A DNA stretch of 64,000 bases from Massilia polaris (GTDB lineage Bacteria; Pseudomonadota; Gammaproteobacteria; Burkholderiales; Burkholderiaceae_D), in contig NZ_JABBGG010000009.1 of NCBI RefSeq assembly GCF_012927275.1, positions 1 to 64,000 on the forward strand, given 5' to 3'. The notes under the pieces are model-generated. The model was not told where the DNA came from and ran no database searches. It worked only from the letters and a program-made list of their open reading frames with translations. A program made the translations under genes and the position numbers. Within the stretch, counting starts at the first letter, position 1; the number at the start of each line of letters is the position of its first letter. Of the stretch, positions 40,128-48,458 are shown piece after piece.

Positions 40128-41171
40128 TTAGCCGGGAAAGTTTTCCGGGATCTTGGCGGCGGAGCGCGCTGCGCTGCTCGAGATGACATTGCGGCGAACC
40201 AGGTCCGTCAGGTTCTGGTCGAGCGTCTGCATCCCGACGTTGCTGCCGGTCTGGATCGCCGAGTACATCTGCGCGATCTTCGCTTCGCGGATCAGGTTGC
40301 GGATCGCCGGCGTGCCGATCATGATTTCATGCGCGGCCACGCGGCCATTGCCGTCCTTGGTCTTGAGCAGGGTCTGCGAGACCACGGCTTGCAGCGATTC
40401 GGACAGCATCGCGCGCACCATCTCTTTCTCATCGGCCGGGAAGACGTCGACGATACGGTCGATGGTCTTGGCAGCCGACGAAGTGTGCAGCGTGCCGAAC
40501 ACGAGGTGGCCCGTTTCGGCGGCCGACAGCGCAAGGCGGATGGTTTCCAGGTCGCGCAATTCGCCGACCAGGATGCAGTCCGGGTCTTCGCGCAGTGCTG
40601 AGCGCAGCGCGTTGTTGAACGACAGCGTGTGCGGTCCGACTTCGCGCTGGTTGATCAGGCACTTCTTCGATTCGTGCACGAATTCGATCGGGTCTTCGAT
40701 GGTCAGGATGTGGCCGTACTCGTTTTCGTTGAGGTGGTTGACCATCGCCGCCAGGGTCGTCGACTTGCCCGAGCCGGTAGGGCCGGTGACCAAGACCAGG
40801 CCGCGCGGCTTCATCGCCAGGTCGCCGAAAATCTTCGGCGCGTTCAGGTCCTGCAGGCTCAGGATCTTCGACGGAATCGTCCGCAGCACGGCGGACGCGC
40901 CGCGTTCCTGGTTGAAGGCGTTGACGCGGAAGCGCGCCAGGCCCGGAATCGCGAACGAGAAGTCGACCTCGAGCACTTCTTCGTACTGCTTGCGCTGGCC
41001 GTCGTTCATGATGTCATAGATCATGCTGTGCACATCCTTGTGCTCCAGCGGCGGCAGGTTAATGCGGCGTACGTCGCCGTGCACGCGGATCATCGGCGGC
41101 AGGCCGGCCGACAGGTGCAGGTCGGATGCTTTGTTCTTGACGGAGAATGCGAGTAATTCGGAGATGTCCAT
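40128..41171 (-). CDS. pilT: Type IV pilus retraction ATPase PilT
   Basis: Main retraction motor for twitching and DNA uptake. The 347-residue protein has Walker A GPTGSGKS at 130-137, Asp box TIEDPIEFVH, Walker B GELRDLETIRLA and the PilT-specific AIRNLIRE with AQMYSAIQTG in the C-terminal helix. It is the first gene of pilT-pilU-gpx and divergent from the YggS-family gene, with about 90 bases between them. Confidence 0.97.
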   Translation of the reverse strand: MDISELLAFSVKNKASDLHLSAGLPPMIRVHGDVRRINLPPLEHKDVHSMIYDIMNDGQRKQYEEVLEVDFSFAIPGLARFRVNAFNQERGASAVLRTIPSKILSLQDLNAPKIFGDLAMKPRGLVLVTGPTGSGKSTTLAAMVNHLNENEYGHILTIEDPIEFVHESKKCLINQREVGPHTLSFNNALRSALREDPDCILVGELRDLETIRLALSAAETGHLVFGTLHTSSAAKTIDRIVDVFPADEKEMVRAMLSESLQAVVSQTLLKTKDGNGRVAAHEIMIGTPAIRNLIREAKIAQMYSAIQTGSNVGMQTLDQNLTDLVRRNVISSSAARSAAKIPENFPG

Positions 41172-41261
41172 TTATAATCCCTGTGCCTGATATCGGTGCC
41201 TGCCTGATAACACCGTTAGCATTTATTTACCTAAGTGCTTGATTGCTCTAAGAAAATGATT

Positions 41262-41963
41262 ATGTCCACAATCGCCCAGAACTTGCAAGCAGTCGATCAC
41301 ACAATTATTGCAGCCGCAAATGCCTGCGGCCGCTCGCGCAACGATGTGCAATTGCTTGCCGTGTCGAAGACCTTTCCGCCTGAAGCGGTGGTCGAAGCGA
41401 TCGGTGCGGGACAGCGCGCGTTTGGCGAGAACTACCTGCAGGAAGCGCTGGACAAGCAGCGGGCCGTGGCCGCGGCTGTGCCCGGCGTTCACATCGAGTG
41501 GCATTTCATCGGCCCGATCCAGAGCAACAAGACGCGTCCGATTGCCGCGAACTTCGCGTGGGTGCACACGGTCGGCCGGTTAAAAATTGCGCAGCGCCTT
41601 TCCGAGCAGCGGCCGGCCGACATGTCGCCGCTGAACATCTGCCTGCAAGTGAACATCAGCGGCGAATCCAGCAAGAGCGGCATTACTTGGGACGAACTGC
41701 CTGAGCTTGCGCGCGCAGTAGCGCTGCTGCCTAACCTGCGCCTGCGTGGCCTGATGGCGATTCCCGAACCAGAGCTTGACCTCGCCCGCCAGCGTGCGCC
41801 GTTTGCGCGCCTGCGCGCGATGCTGGAGGCGCTGCGCGAAGACGGCATCGCGATGGACACGCTGTCGATGGGGATGTCGGCAGACATGACGGCCGCGGTT
41901 GCGGAAGGCGCGACCATCGTTCGCGTCGGCAGCGCCATTTTCGGCTCACGCACCTACGAATAA
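41262..41963 (+). CDS. YggS family pyridoxal phosphate homeostasis protein
   Basis: This PLP-binding alanine-racemase-like barrel protein without racemase partner domain balances vitamin B6 and branched amino acid pools in known bacteria. It has 233 residues from MSTIAQ, with PLP lysine K36 (LLAVSKTFP), GENYLQEALDK and LSMGMSADMTAAV. An ATG two codons earlier (41256) is also possible; neither has a strong ribosome-binding site. It lies 9 bases before proC, a pairing conserved in many bacteria. Confidence 0.94.
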   Translation: MSTIAQNLQAVDHTIIAAANACGRSRNDVQLLAVSKTFPPEAVVEAIGAGQRAFGENYLQEALDKQRAVAAAVPGVHIEWHFIGPIQSNKTRPIAANFAWVHTVGRLKIAQRLSEQRPADMSPLNICLQVNISGESSKSGITWDELPELARAVALLPNLRLRGLMAIPEPELDLARQRAPFARLRAMLEALREDGIAMDTLSMGMSADMTAAVAEGATIVRVGSAIFGSRTYE

Positions 41964-41972
41964 GGGAAACAC

Positions 41973-42788
41973 ATGAAGATATCGTTTATCGGCGGCGGCA
42001 ATATGGCCTCCGCGCTTATCTCCGGCCTGGCTGGCAAGTTCACGCCGGGCTCGAATATCCACGTGGTCGATCCAAGTCCGGAAGCGCTGGAGCGCTTGAC
42101 GCAAGCGCACGGCGTCACTGCGGCGCACGCGATCGGCGACGAGGTGCGTTCCTCCGAGGTGGTGGTGCTTGCGGTGAAGCCGCAGCAGATGCGCGAAGCG
42201 GCGGCCTTGCTGCAGCCGCAGCTGGGCGCGGGCACGCTGGTGCTGTCGATTGCGGCAGGCATCCGCGGCGCCGACCTGTCGCGCTGGCTGGGCGGGCATC
42301 GCGCGATCGTGCGCACGATGCCGAATACTCCCGCGCTGATCGGGCGCGGGATCACCGGCATGGTGGCGATGGATGGCGTGAGCGAGGCGCAGAAGACGGC
42401 AGCCGACGCGATCATGAAGGCGGCCGGGCAAACGGTGTGGCTAAATGACGAGGCGTTGATCGACCCGGTGACCGCGGTGTCTGGCAGCGGGCCGGCGTAT
42501 GTGTTCTATTTTCTGGAAGCGATGCAGCAGGCTGCGGTGGAACTGGGCCTGAGCGCGGAGCAGGGCAGGGAACTGGCAGTGGCCACCTTCGCCGGCGCGG
42601 CGGAACTGGCTGCGCGTTCGCCGGAGAGTTTGCAGGTGCTGCGTGAGCGGGTGACGTCGAAAGGCGGAACGACCTATGCGGCGATTACCAGCATGGAGGA
42701 GAGCGGCGTGAAGGATGCCGTGGTCAAGGCGCTAAAGGCAGCGGCCACACGGGGACGCGAACTTGGTGAAGAAATGGGCGCCAGTTAA
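41973..42788 (+). CDS. proC: Pyrroline-5-carboxylate reductase
   Basis: Last step of proline synthesis, NAD(P)H-dependent. The 271-residue enzyme has the Rossmann start ISFIGGGNMASALI, the middle motif VRTMPNTPALIGRG and the C-terminal signature region VTSKGGTTYAAITSMEESGV. It follows the YggS-family gene in an operon and ends inside the left arm of a hairpin. Confidence 0.97.
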   Translation: MKISFIGGGNMASALISGLAGKFTPGSNIHVVDPSPEALERLTQAHGVTAAHAIGDEVRSSEVVVLAVKPQQMREAAALLQPQLGAGTLVLSIAAGIRGADLSRWLGGHRAIVRTMPNTPALIGRGITGMVAMDGVSEAQKTAADAIMKAAGQTVWLNDEALIDPVTAVSGSGPAYVFYFLEAMQQAAVELGLSAEQGRELAVATFAGAAELAARSPESLQVLRERVTSKGGTTYAAITSMEESGVKDAVVKALKAAATRGRELGEEMGAS

Positions 42789-42831
42789 CGTCGTTCCGCG
42801 CACGCCTCGGCGGCCCCGCGGGAACGACGTT
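42787..42831. terminator. Hairpin between convergent proC and yqjK-like gene
   Basis: AACGTCGTTCC...GCG pairs with CGC...GGAACGACGTT, followed by three T's. The stem core matches the hairpin at 16234-16262. It fills the gap between two converging genes and probably ends both transcripts. Confidence 0.7.
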
Positions 42832-43128
42832 TTAAGTTCGCTGGCGCCACGCTGCCAGGCCGTCACGGCCAAGCTTCCACAACGACCGGACGGTGGTCAG
42901 CATCGGCACCAGCTTTCCACTGCGGGTGGCAATTAGCCCACCGATCAAACCAAGCACCGACACCGGTATCGCAAAATTCCCGCCGACCTTGTGCCGCAGG
43001 TTATGCACCGGCGCCATGATCCCGCGCACCTCGCGCGCCGCGGTAATCCGCTGCAGCGCGCATTCGGTCACCAAGGCCTGGCGCCGCGCCGCCAGCGATG
43101 CCGGCGAATGTTTTCCTGAATTACTCAT
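42832..43128 (-). CDS. YqjK-like small protein
   Basis: The 98-residue basic protein has one hydrophobic segment (about residues 52-68, GNFAIPVSVLGLIGGLIA). It is placed third after DUF883 and holin-like genes, the position of yqjK in the enterobacterial yqjD-yqjE-yqjK set. The name rests mainly on that order. Start taken at MSNSGKHSP (43128), which overlaps the previous gene by 8 bases. Function unknown, probably at the inner membrane. Confidence 0.65.
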   Translation of the reverse strand: MSNSGKHSPASLAARRQALVTECALQRITAAREVRGIMAPVHNLRHKVGGNFAIPVSVLGLIGGLIATRSGKLVPMLTTVRSLWKLGRDGLAAWRQRT

Positions 43129-43498
43129 CCATGTCCCTCGCACTGCGCGCGTACGCGATGTCCTTGCGGAGTTCTTCGATTGTGTTCTGCAGCAGCCGCG
43201 GCTTGCTGTCGAAGCCGGCCTTGACCTTCATCGCAACGATCGCACCGGCCACGCCGAACAGCGCCGCCAGGCCGCTGACCGCGGCTATGCGGTGCGTGTC
43301 CCAGAACAGCACGATCACGAGGAAGGCCAGCAGCAGGCAGGCGACCCCGAACAGGATGAGCGCAAGCAGGGCGAACAGCAGGTAGCCCAGCATGCGCTGG
43401 GATTCCTCCTCGACCTCGACCGCGGCCAGTTCCAGCCGCGTGTGCACCATGTCGACCAGGGTTGATCCCAGCCGGCCCACCGATTCGAAGATCGCCAT
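43121..43498 (-). CDS. Phage holin family / YqjE-like membrane protein
   Basis: The 125-residue protein has an amphipathic N-terminus (MAIFESVGRLGSTLVDMVHTR) and two adjacent membrane spans (about residues 36-65 and 70-92), the DUF1469/YqjE layout. An upstream in-frame extension to 43570 overlaps the DUF883 gene and was rejected. It starts 5 bases after the DUF883 stop, so the trio is one operon. Confidence 0.85.
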   Translation of the reverse strand: MAIFESVGRLGSTLVDMVHTRLELAAVEVEEESQRMLGYLLFALLALILFGVACLLLAFLVIVLFWDTHRIAAVSGLAALFGVAGAIVAMKVKAGFDSKPRLLQNTIEELRKDIAYARSARDMDE

Positions 43499-43503
43499 GA
43501 CGC

Positions 43504-43824
43504 TTAACGGCGCGAGATCAGCACGCCCAGCAGCAGGCCGACGCCGGCGCCGATGCAGACCGATTTCCATGGATTCTCATGGACGTATTCGTCGGTCGCC
43601 TTGGCCGCTTCCTTGGTGCCTTCAACCACGGTTTCCTGAAGATGGATCAAGTCGGCTTTGGCGCTGCTCAGCGTCTGCTCGAACTTGGCCTTGGCTGCCT
43701 GGAATTCTTCGCCGGTCAGGTGGCCGCCGTGGCGCAGCCACGCTTCCGCATCCTGGATCACGGTCTTCAGGTCGTTCATCAGCTGGTCTCGAGCGCCGGT
43801 CTTGGTTGGGATTGATTGAATCAT
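43504..43824 (-). CDS. DUF883 family (YqjD/ElaB-like) protein
   Basis: The 106-residue protein is mostly a charged helix and ends in a single membrane anchor (VCIGAGVGLLLGVLISRR, about residues 89-106). E. coli YqjD and ElaB, of the same family, associate with ribosomes at the inner membrane in stationary phase. The ATG at 43824 begins MIQSIPTKTG. It is the first gene of the yqjD-yqjE-yqjK-like operon. Confidence 0.9.
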   Translation of the reverse strand: MIQSIPTKTGARDQLMNDLKTVIQDAEAWLRHGGHLTGEEFQAAKAKFEQTLSSAKADLIHLQETVVEGTKEAAKATDEYVHENPWKSVCIGAGVGLLLGVLISRR

Positions 43825-43924
43825 GAGTTCCTCACATGTTTAAATTATTGATCCACTGTAGGGATTGCCGCCCTACGCATATTGCGCCAGAGTAACATCC
43901 ACCAGCCGTGCTTTTCGGACAACA

Positions 43925-44779
43925 TTATCCTAGCGCGTAGTCTAACGCGACACCAGCAAAAACCGCCGCACCCAACCAATTGTTGTGGCGAAAAGCTGCG
44001 AAACAGGCCATGCGCTCGCGTCCGCGGATCAGGGTGTAGTGGTACAGCGCCATGACCGCGGCGACGGCGATGCCGGCGACAAACCAGTAGCGCAGTCCCA
44101 GATGCCAGCCGCACACAAGGATGATGGCCAGCGCCGCGCCGTAGCACAGCATGACGGCGGCCACGTCGAAGCGGCCGAAGGTGATGGCCGAGGTGCGGAT
44201 GCCGATCTTCAGGTCGTCGTCGCGGTCGACCATCGCGTATTCGGTGTCGTAGGCCACCGCCCAGAACACGTTTGCCACCAGCAGCCACCAGGCCACCGCC
44301 GGCACCTCGCCGGTCACTGCGGCGAAGCCCATCGGGATGCCGAAGCCGAACGCGATGCCGAGGTAGGCCTGTGGGATCGCGAAGAAACGCTTGAAGTAGG
44401 GATAGGTGCCGGCGATGATCACAGCCGCAACGGACAGCTGCTTGGTCAGCGCGTTCAGGGGCAGGATCAGCAGGAAGGACACCACGGCCAGCACGCCGGC
44501 CACCATCAGCGCTTCCCAGCCCTTGATACGGCCGGCGGTCAGCGGACGTTCGGCGGTGCGCTTGACGAATTTGTCGATATCGCGGTCGGCGTAGTCGTTG
44601 ATGGCGCAACCGGCCGAGCGCATCAGGATCGTGCCGACGGTGAAGATCAGCACGATGGCGATGTCAGGCCGGCCGCCTGAGGCCATCCACAAGGCCCACA
44701 AGGTCGGCCACAGCAGCAAAAGGATACCGATCGGCTTGTCCAGGCGGACCAGCCGAAAATAGAGCGCCAGCTTGTTCAT
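43925..44779 (-). CDS. ubiA: 4-hydroxybenzoate octaprenyltransferase
   Basis: Membrane prenyltransferase that attaches the polyprenyl chain to 4-hydroxybenzoate in ubiquinone synthesis. The 284-residue protein has several membrane spans, the first Asp motif [19 protein letters not shown] and the second [18 protein letters not shown]. The start at 44779 ([18 protein letters not shown]) fits the family; the frame extends 9 codons further. Its donor derives from farnesyl diphosphate made by IspA. Confidence 0.96.
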   Translation of the reverse strand: MNKLALYFRLVRLDKPIGILLLLWPTLWALWMASGGRPDIAIVLIFTVGTILMRSAGCAINDYADRDIDKFVKRTAERPLTAGRIKGWEALMVAGVLAVVSFLLILPLNALTKQLSVAAVIIAGTYPYFKRFFAIPQAYLGIAFGFGIPMGFAAVTGEVPAVAWWLLVANVFWAVAYDTEYAMVDRDDDLKIGIRTSAITFGRFDVAAVMLCYGAALAIILVCGWHLGLRYWFVAGIAVAAVMALYHYTLIRGRERMACFAAFRHNNWLGAAVFAGVALDYALG

Positions 44780-44849
44780 GTCGTGCTTTGCCAATAGTTG
44801 ATGCAATGCACGATTCTACCCGCTTTGCCCGAGAGGCGAGGGAGGGGGC

Positions 44850-45794
44850 TCAGGCGGCGACGGCTTCGTTGGCCAGCATGTCGATGCCCGGCAGGTCGCA
44901 GGCGGCGACGGCAGCGCAGACCGCTTCGATGGCGGCGCGGCGCGTGAAACTTTTGCGCCAGACGATGACCACGCGGCGCGCCGGCGCCGGCGCATCGAAC
45001 GGCAGGTAGCGCAGCATACCGTCCTTCGGGTGCATATCGACGACGGAGGCGCGCGGCAGCACGGTCAGGCCGATACCGCTGGCGACCATGTGGCGGATCG
45101 TTTCCAGCGACGAGCCTTCGAAAGTGCGCTGCATGCCGTTGCCGGGCGAAGAGAAGCGCGCCATTTCCGGGCACACTTCCAGCACCTGGTCGCGGAAGCA
45201 GTGGCCATTGCCGAGCAGGAGCATGGTTTCGGCTTTCAGGTCGGCCGCGGGAATCGACTTGCGTGCCGCCCAGGGATGGTGCTTCGGCATCGCGACCACG
45301 AACGGCTCGTCGTACAGCGGCTGCATCGCCATGCCGTGGTCCGGCAGCGGCAGCGCCATGATGGCGGCGTCGAGTTCGCCCTGGCGCAGCATCTCCAACA
45401 GGCGCACGGTGAAATTCTCTTGCAGGATCAGCGGCATCTGCGGCAGCTGCTCGATCACGTGCTTGACCAGCGGCGGCAGCAGGTAAGGGCCGATCGTGTA
45501 GATCACGCCCAGCCGCAGCGGGCCGGCCAGCGGGTCCTTGTTTTGTTTCGCCAGTTCCTTGATCGCCGCGGTCTGCTCCAGCACGCGCTCGGCCTGGGCG
45601 ACGATCTGCGCGCCCAGTGGCGTGACGGACACCTCCGCGCCGCCGCGTTCGAACAGCACGACGCCAAGCTCGTCCTCAAGCTTCTTGATCGCCACCGACA
45701 AAGTCGGCTGGGCGACGTAGCAGGCCTCGGCGGCGTGCCCGAAATGTTTCGCACGCGCGACGGCAACGATGTATTTCAGTTCGGTCAGGGTCAT
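44850..45794 (-). CDS. oxyR: Peroxide-sensing LysR-type regulator OxyR
   Basis: The 314-residue protein starts MTLTELKYIVAVARAKHFGHAAEACYVAQPTLS, the OxyR helix-turn-helix. Redox cysteines fall at C199 (GNGHCFRDQ) and C208, the same numbers as in E. coli OxyR, so the disulfide switch should work. It activates peroxide defence genes. No catalase or ahpC adjoins; the glutathione peroxidase at 38491 is a possible target only by inference. It is divergent from the PilU-like gene. Confidence 0.96.
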   Translation of the reverse strand: MTLTELKYIVAVARAKHFGHAAEACYVAQPTLSVAIKKLEDELGVVLFERGGAEVSVTPLGAQIVAQAERVLEQTAAIKELAKQNKDPLAGPLRLGVIYTIGPYLLPPLVKHVIEQLPQMPLILQENFTVRLLEMLRQGELDAAIMALPLPDHGMAMQPLYDEPFVVAMPKHHPWAARKSIPAADLKAETMLLLGNGHCFRDQVLEVCPEMARFSSPGNGMQRTFEGSSLETIRHMVASGIGLTVLPRASVVDMHPKDGMLRYLPFDAPAPARRVVIVWRKSFTRRAAIEAVCAAVAACDLPGIDMLANEAVAA

Positions 45795-45904
45795 GGGAAT
45801 ATTCAACCACACTGGGTCGGAAAGATTTTATATTCTACCGGAAAGGGTCGATATAATTGCCGTGGCGGCTAGTCCAGCTCCAGCATAATCCGTGAAAGGC
45901 TTCC

Positions 45905-47092
45905 ATGTCTACGACCTTTGGCCCCGCCGAAGCCCAGGCTTACATCCACAAACTGCTCACCGTGATGCATCACCAGGGCGGTTCCGACCTGTTCATCTCG
46001 TCCGATTTCCCGCCTAGCATGAAGCACCAGGGCGCGATGAAGCCGCTGAGCCAGCAACGCCTGACCGGCGAAGTCACGCGCGCGTTGGCGATGTCGCTGA
46101 TGAACGACCGCCAGCGCGCCGAGTTCGAAGCTGAAATGGAATGCAATTTCGCGATCGCGCTGCCCAATGTATGTCGCTTCCGCGTCAACGTGTTTGTGCA
46201 GCAGCAGTGCGTGGCGATGGTGGTGCGGACGATCGCCTCCGAGATCCCGAACTTCGAAAAGCTCGGCCTGCCGGAAGTGTTGAAGGACGTCATCATGACC
46301 AAACGCGGGCTGGTGCTGGTGGTCGGCGGCACGGGCTCAGGCAAGTCGACGACGCTGGCCGCGATGATCGACTACCGCAACGCCAATTCCGCGGGGCACA
46401 TCATCACCGTGGAAGACCCGGTCGAATACGTCCACAAGAACAAGAACTGCCTGGTCACGCACCGCGAAGTCGGCGTCGACACGCACTCGTGGCACAACGC
46501 GTTGAAGAACACCTTGCGCCAGGCGCCGGACGTGATTTTGATCGGCGAGATCCGCGACACCGAAACGATGGAACACGCGATCGCATTTGCCGAGACCGGT
46601 CACCTGTGCCTCGGCACGCTGCACGCGAACAACGCCAACCAGACGATGGACCGCATCATCAACTTCTTCCCGGAAGAGCGGCGCAACCAGCTGCTGATGG
46701 ATTTGTCGTCGAACCTGCGCGGCATCGTGTCGCAGCGGCTGGTGCGCACCGAGGACGGCAAGGGCCGCAAGGCGGCGATCGAGATCTTGTTGAACACCGC
46801 GACGATCGGCGAGATGATCCTGAAAGGGAACTTCCACGGTATCAAGGAGATCATGCACAAGTCGCGCGAGCTCGGCATGTGCACCTTCGACCAGGCGCTG
46901 TACGAACTGTACAATCAGGGCCACATCAGCTACGACGAAGCGATCCGCAACGCCGATTCGGCCAACGGCCTGCGCCTGCAGATCAAGCTGCGTGGCGACC
47001 GCAAGGAGCCCGGCAACGCCAGCGCGACGACGGCCGACGACCTGTCGATGGCGATTGAAGAAGAGCCGGAAGAAGACAAGCCGGCGCACTGA
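45905..47092 (+). CDS. Orphan PilU-like type IV pilus ATPase
   Basis: The 395-residue paralogue of the PilU at 38973 has Walker A GGTGSGKS at 141-148, IITVEDPVEYVHKN, GEIRDTETMEHA and TLHANNANQTMDR. It also has the long PilU-type C-terminus (KGNFHGIKEIMHKSRELGM) and an acidic tail (EEEPEEDKPAH). No other pilus gene is near. Identity along the core to PilU is clearly higher than to PilT by eye. It may tune retraction or serve another pilus. TATAAT at 45852-45857 could be its -10 element. rfaE2 follows after 24 bases. Confidence 0.92.
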   Translation: MSTTFGPAEAQAYIHKLLTVMHHQGGSDLFISSDFPPSMKHQGAMKPLSQQRLTGEVTRALAMSLMNDRQRAEFEAEMECNFAIALPNVCRFRVNVFVQQQCVAMVVRTIASEIPNFEKLGLPEVLKDVIMTKRGLVLVVGGTGSGKSTTLAAMIDYRNANSAGHIITVEDPVEYVHKNKNCLVTHREVGVDTHSWHNALKNTLRQAPDVILIGEIRDTETMEHAIAFAETGHLCLGTLHANNANQTMDRIINFFPEERRNQLLMDLSSNLRGIVSQRLVRTEDGKGRKAAIEILLNTATIGEMILKGNFHGIKEIMHKSRELGMCTFDQALYELYNQGHISYDEAIRNADSANGLRLQIKLRGDRKEPGNASATTADDLSMAIEEEPEEDKPAH

Positions 47093-47116
47093 CACTGATA
47101 ACTTTAAAGCGATTTC

Positions 47117-47593
47117 ATGCCTGATTTTGAAAACAAGATTTGCACCCGTAGCGACTTGAAGCAACGCGTTGCTGCGCTGCCGAAGCCGGTGGTGCTGACC
47201 AACGGTGTGTTCGACATCTTGCACCGTGGCCACGTGACCTATTTGGCGCAAGCGCGCGCATTAGGCGCGTCGTTGGTCGTCGCGGCAAATACTGATGCGT
47301 CGGTCAAGCGGCTCGGCAAGGGCGATGACCGGCCACTGAATATCTGTGCGGACCGGATGGCGGTGCTCGCGGCGCTGGAAGCCGTGTCGCTGGTTGTGGA
47401 CTTTGATGAAGATACCGCTCTCGAAGTCGTGCAGGAAGCCCGCCCAGAGATCTACGCCAAGGGCGGCGATTACGACATGACGGCAATCCCCGAAGGACAA
47501 GCCGTGCTTGCCTACGGCGGACAAGCCATCGCAATCGATTTTGAACATGACCGCTCGACGACCAAGCTATTAACGAAGGTCCGGGCCGGCTAA
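47117..47593 (+). CDS. rfaE2: D-glycero-beta-D-manno-heptose 1-phosphate adenylyltransferase
   Basis: Activates heptose 1-phosphate with ATP to ADP-heptose for the LPS inner core. The 158-residue nucleotidyltransferase has TNGVFDILHRGHVTYL, with the HxGH motif at 36-39, and the C-terminal RSTTKLL (the usual ISTT-type motif). In E. coli this activity is the C-terminal domain of HldE; here it is a separate gene, as in many betaproteobacteria. The kinase partner is not in the window. Confidence 0.94.
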   Translation: MPDFENKICTRSDLKQRVAALPKPVVLTNGVFDILHRGHVTYLAQARALGASLVVAANTDASVKRLGKGDDRPLNICADRMAVLAALEAVSLVVDFDEDTALEVVQEARPEIYAKGGDYDMTAIPEGQAVLAYGGQAIAIDFEHDRSTTKLLTKVRAG

Positions 47594-47599
47594 CGATTC

Positions 47600-47629
47600 G
47601 GCGGATGCGCGCCAGGGCGCTTATCCGCC
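47600..47629. repeat. Hairpin after rfaE2 (GGCGGAT / ATCCGCC)
   Basis: Seven-base outer arms enclose an inner GCGC...GCGC stem. It begins 6 bases after the rfaE2 stop and lacks a T-run. It resembles other intergenic palindromes of this group of bacteria and may end transcripts from both sides. Confidence 0.6.
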
Positions 47630-47686
47630 CTGCGTTCCTACGTTCGCCTGTTTGAGCGCAACGCGCGCAATCCGCCAATAAGCGCA

Positions 47687-47884
47687 TTACCTGCCTTCAA
47701 AATCGGCAAGCACGTCGTCCGGTAATGGAGCGTCGAAGTCATCGGGAATTTCAAACTGCCCCTTCAAGAGCCCAAAGCGGCGCGGACGCTTTGCGGCAGG
47801 CTCCGACCCGAACAAGACGAACTGCCGCGACGCCATCCTTTTCGGCGCGCACTTGACCGCGGACAGGCTGGTATGAGATTCCAC
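47687..47884 (-). pseudogene. C-terminal remnant of a Phd/YefM-type antitoxin
   Basis: The last ~30 residues, RRFGLLKGQFEIPDDFDAPLPDDVLADFEGR, match the toxin-binding tail typical of Phd/YefM (prevent-host-death) antitoxins. The first 33 residues do not resemble the DNA-binding fold that should precede it, and no such sequence is seen in other frames upstream. The expected downstream PIN or Doc toxin gene is absent; rfaE2 on the opposite strand lies there instead. I read it as an orphan, decayed antitoxin. A short functional protein cannot be excluded. Confidence 0.6.
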
Positions 47885-47990
47885 CGGCGTGGCTTTTCCT
47901 CACCTTGCGGCGTAATGCTTGTTCGGGTGCCATTGCAGTTGGTGTCGCCCCGACCGATACTGTTGTTGGTCCCACGTGCAGGAGAAGATC

Positions 47991-48455
47991 ATGAACGAGC
48001 AAGCAAACATCGAGCTCATCCGGCAGGTGTACGACGCCTTCATCAACGGCGACAGCGAACGGCTGCTGTCGAGCATGGCGCCGGACATCGCATGGGAAGA
48101 GCCGGACGTGCCCGGCCTCCCGTTCGCGGGCAAGCGCCAGGGACGCGAGAACGTCGCCGAATTTTTCCAGCTGGTCGCGGCAGCCCAGCAGCTGCGCGAC
48201 TTCCGGCCCGGCGAATTCATCGCGCACGGCGACCGCGTCGTGGTCCTCGGCCATTACGATTGGACTGTCAGGGCGACAGGTGCCGACTGGGGCAGCGACT
48301 GGGTGCACATCTTCACGGTTCGCGATGGCAAGGTCACCGCGTTCCGCGAGCAAACCGACACCCACCGTGCGGTCGAGGCGTACCAGATCGGCCAGGCTGG
48401 AACGAGCCGCAACGTCCCCGTGACGGATGCCTCCTCCAACCCGTCACTGCACTAG
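47991..48455 (+). CDS. NTF2-like / SnoaL-like family protein
   Basis: The 154-residue protein has the NTF2 fold pattern: an N-terminal helix (LIRQVYDAFINGDSERLLSSM), then WEEPDVPGLPFAGKRQGRENVAEFF and strands ending DGKVTAFREQTDT. Such domains bind small hydrophobic ligands or act as isomerases or scaffolds; the role is unknown here. GGAGAAG lies just before the ATG at 47991, which decides the start over an open upstream frame. It converges on trmL, with 3 bases between the stops. Confidence 0.85.
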   Translation: MNEQANIELIRQVYDAFINGDSERLLSSMAPDIAWEEPDVPGLPFAGKRQGRENVAEFFQLVAAAQQLRDFRPGEFIAHGDRVVVLGHYDWTVRATGADWGSDWVHIFTVRDGKVTAFREQTDTHRAVEAYQIGQAGTSRNVPVTDASSNPSLH

Positions 48456-48458
48456 CTG

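Noticed and set aside
38973-41171. Reading of pilT/pilU as type II secretion GspE ATPases
   Set aside because: They lack the long N-terminal domain and zinc tetracysteine motif of GspE/PilB, and PilT carries AIRNLIRE.
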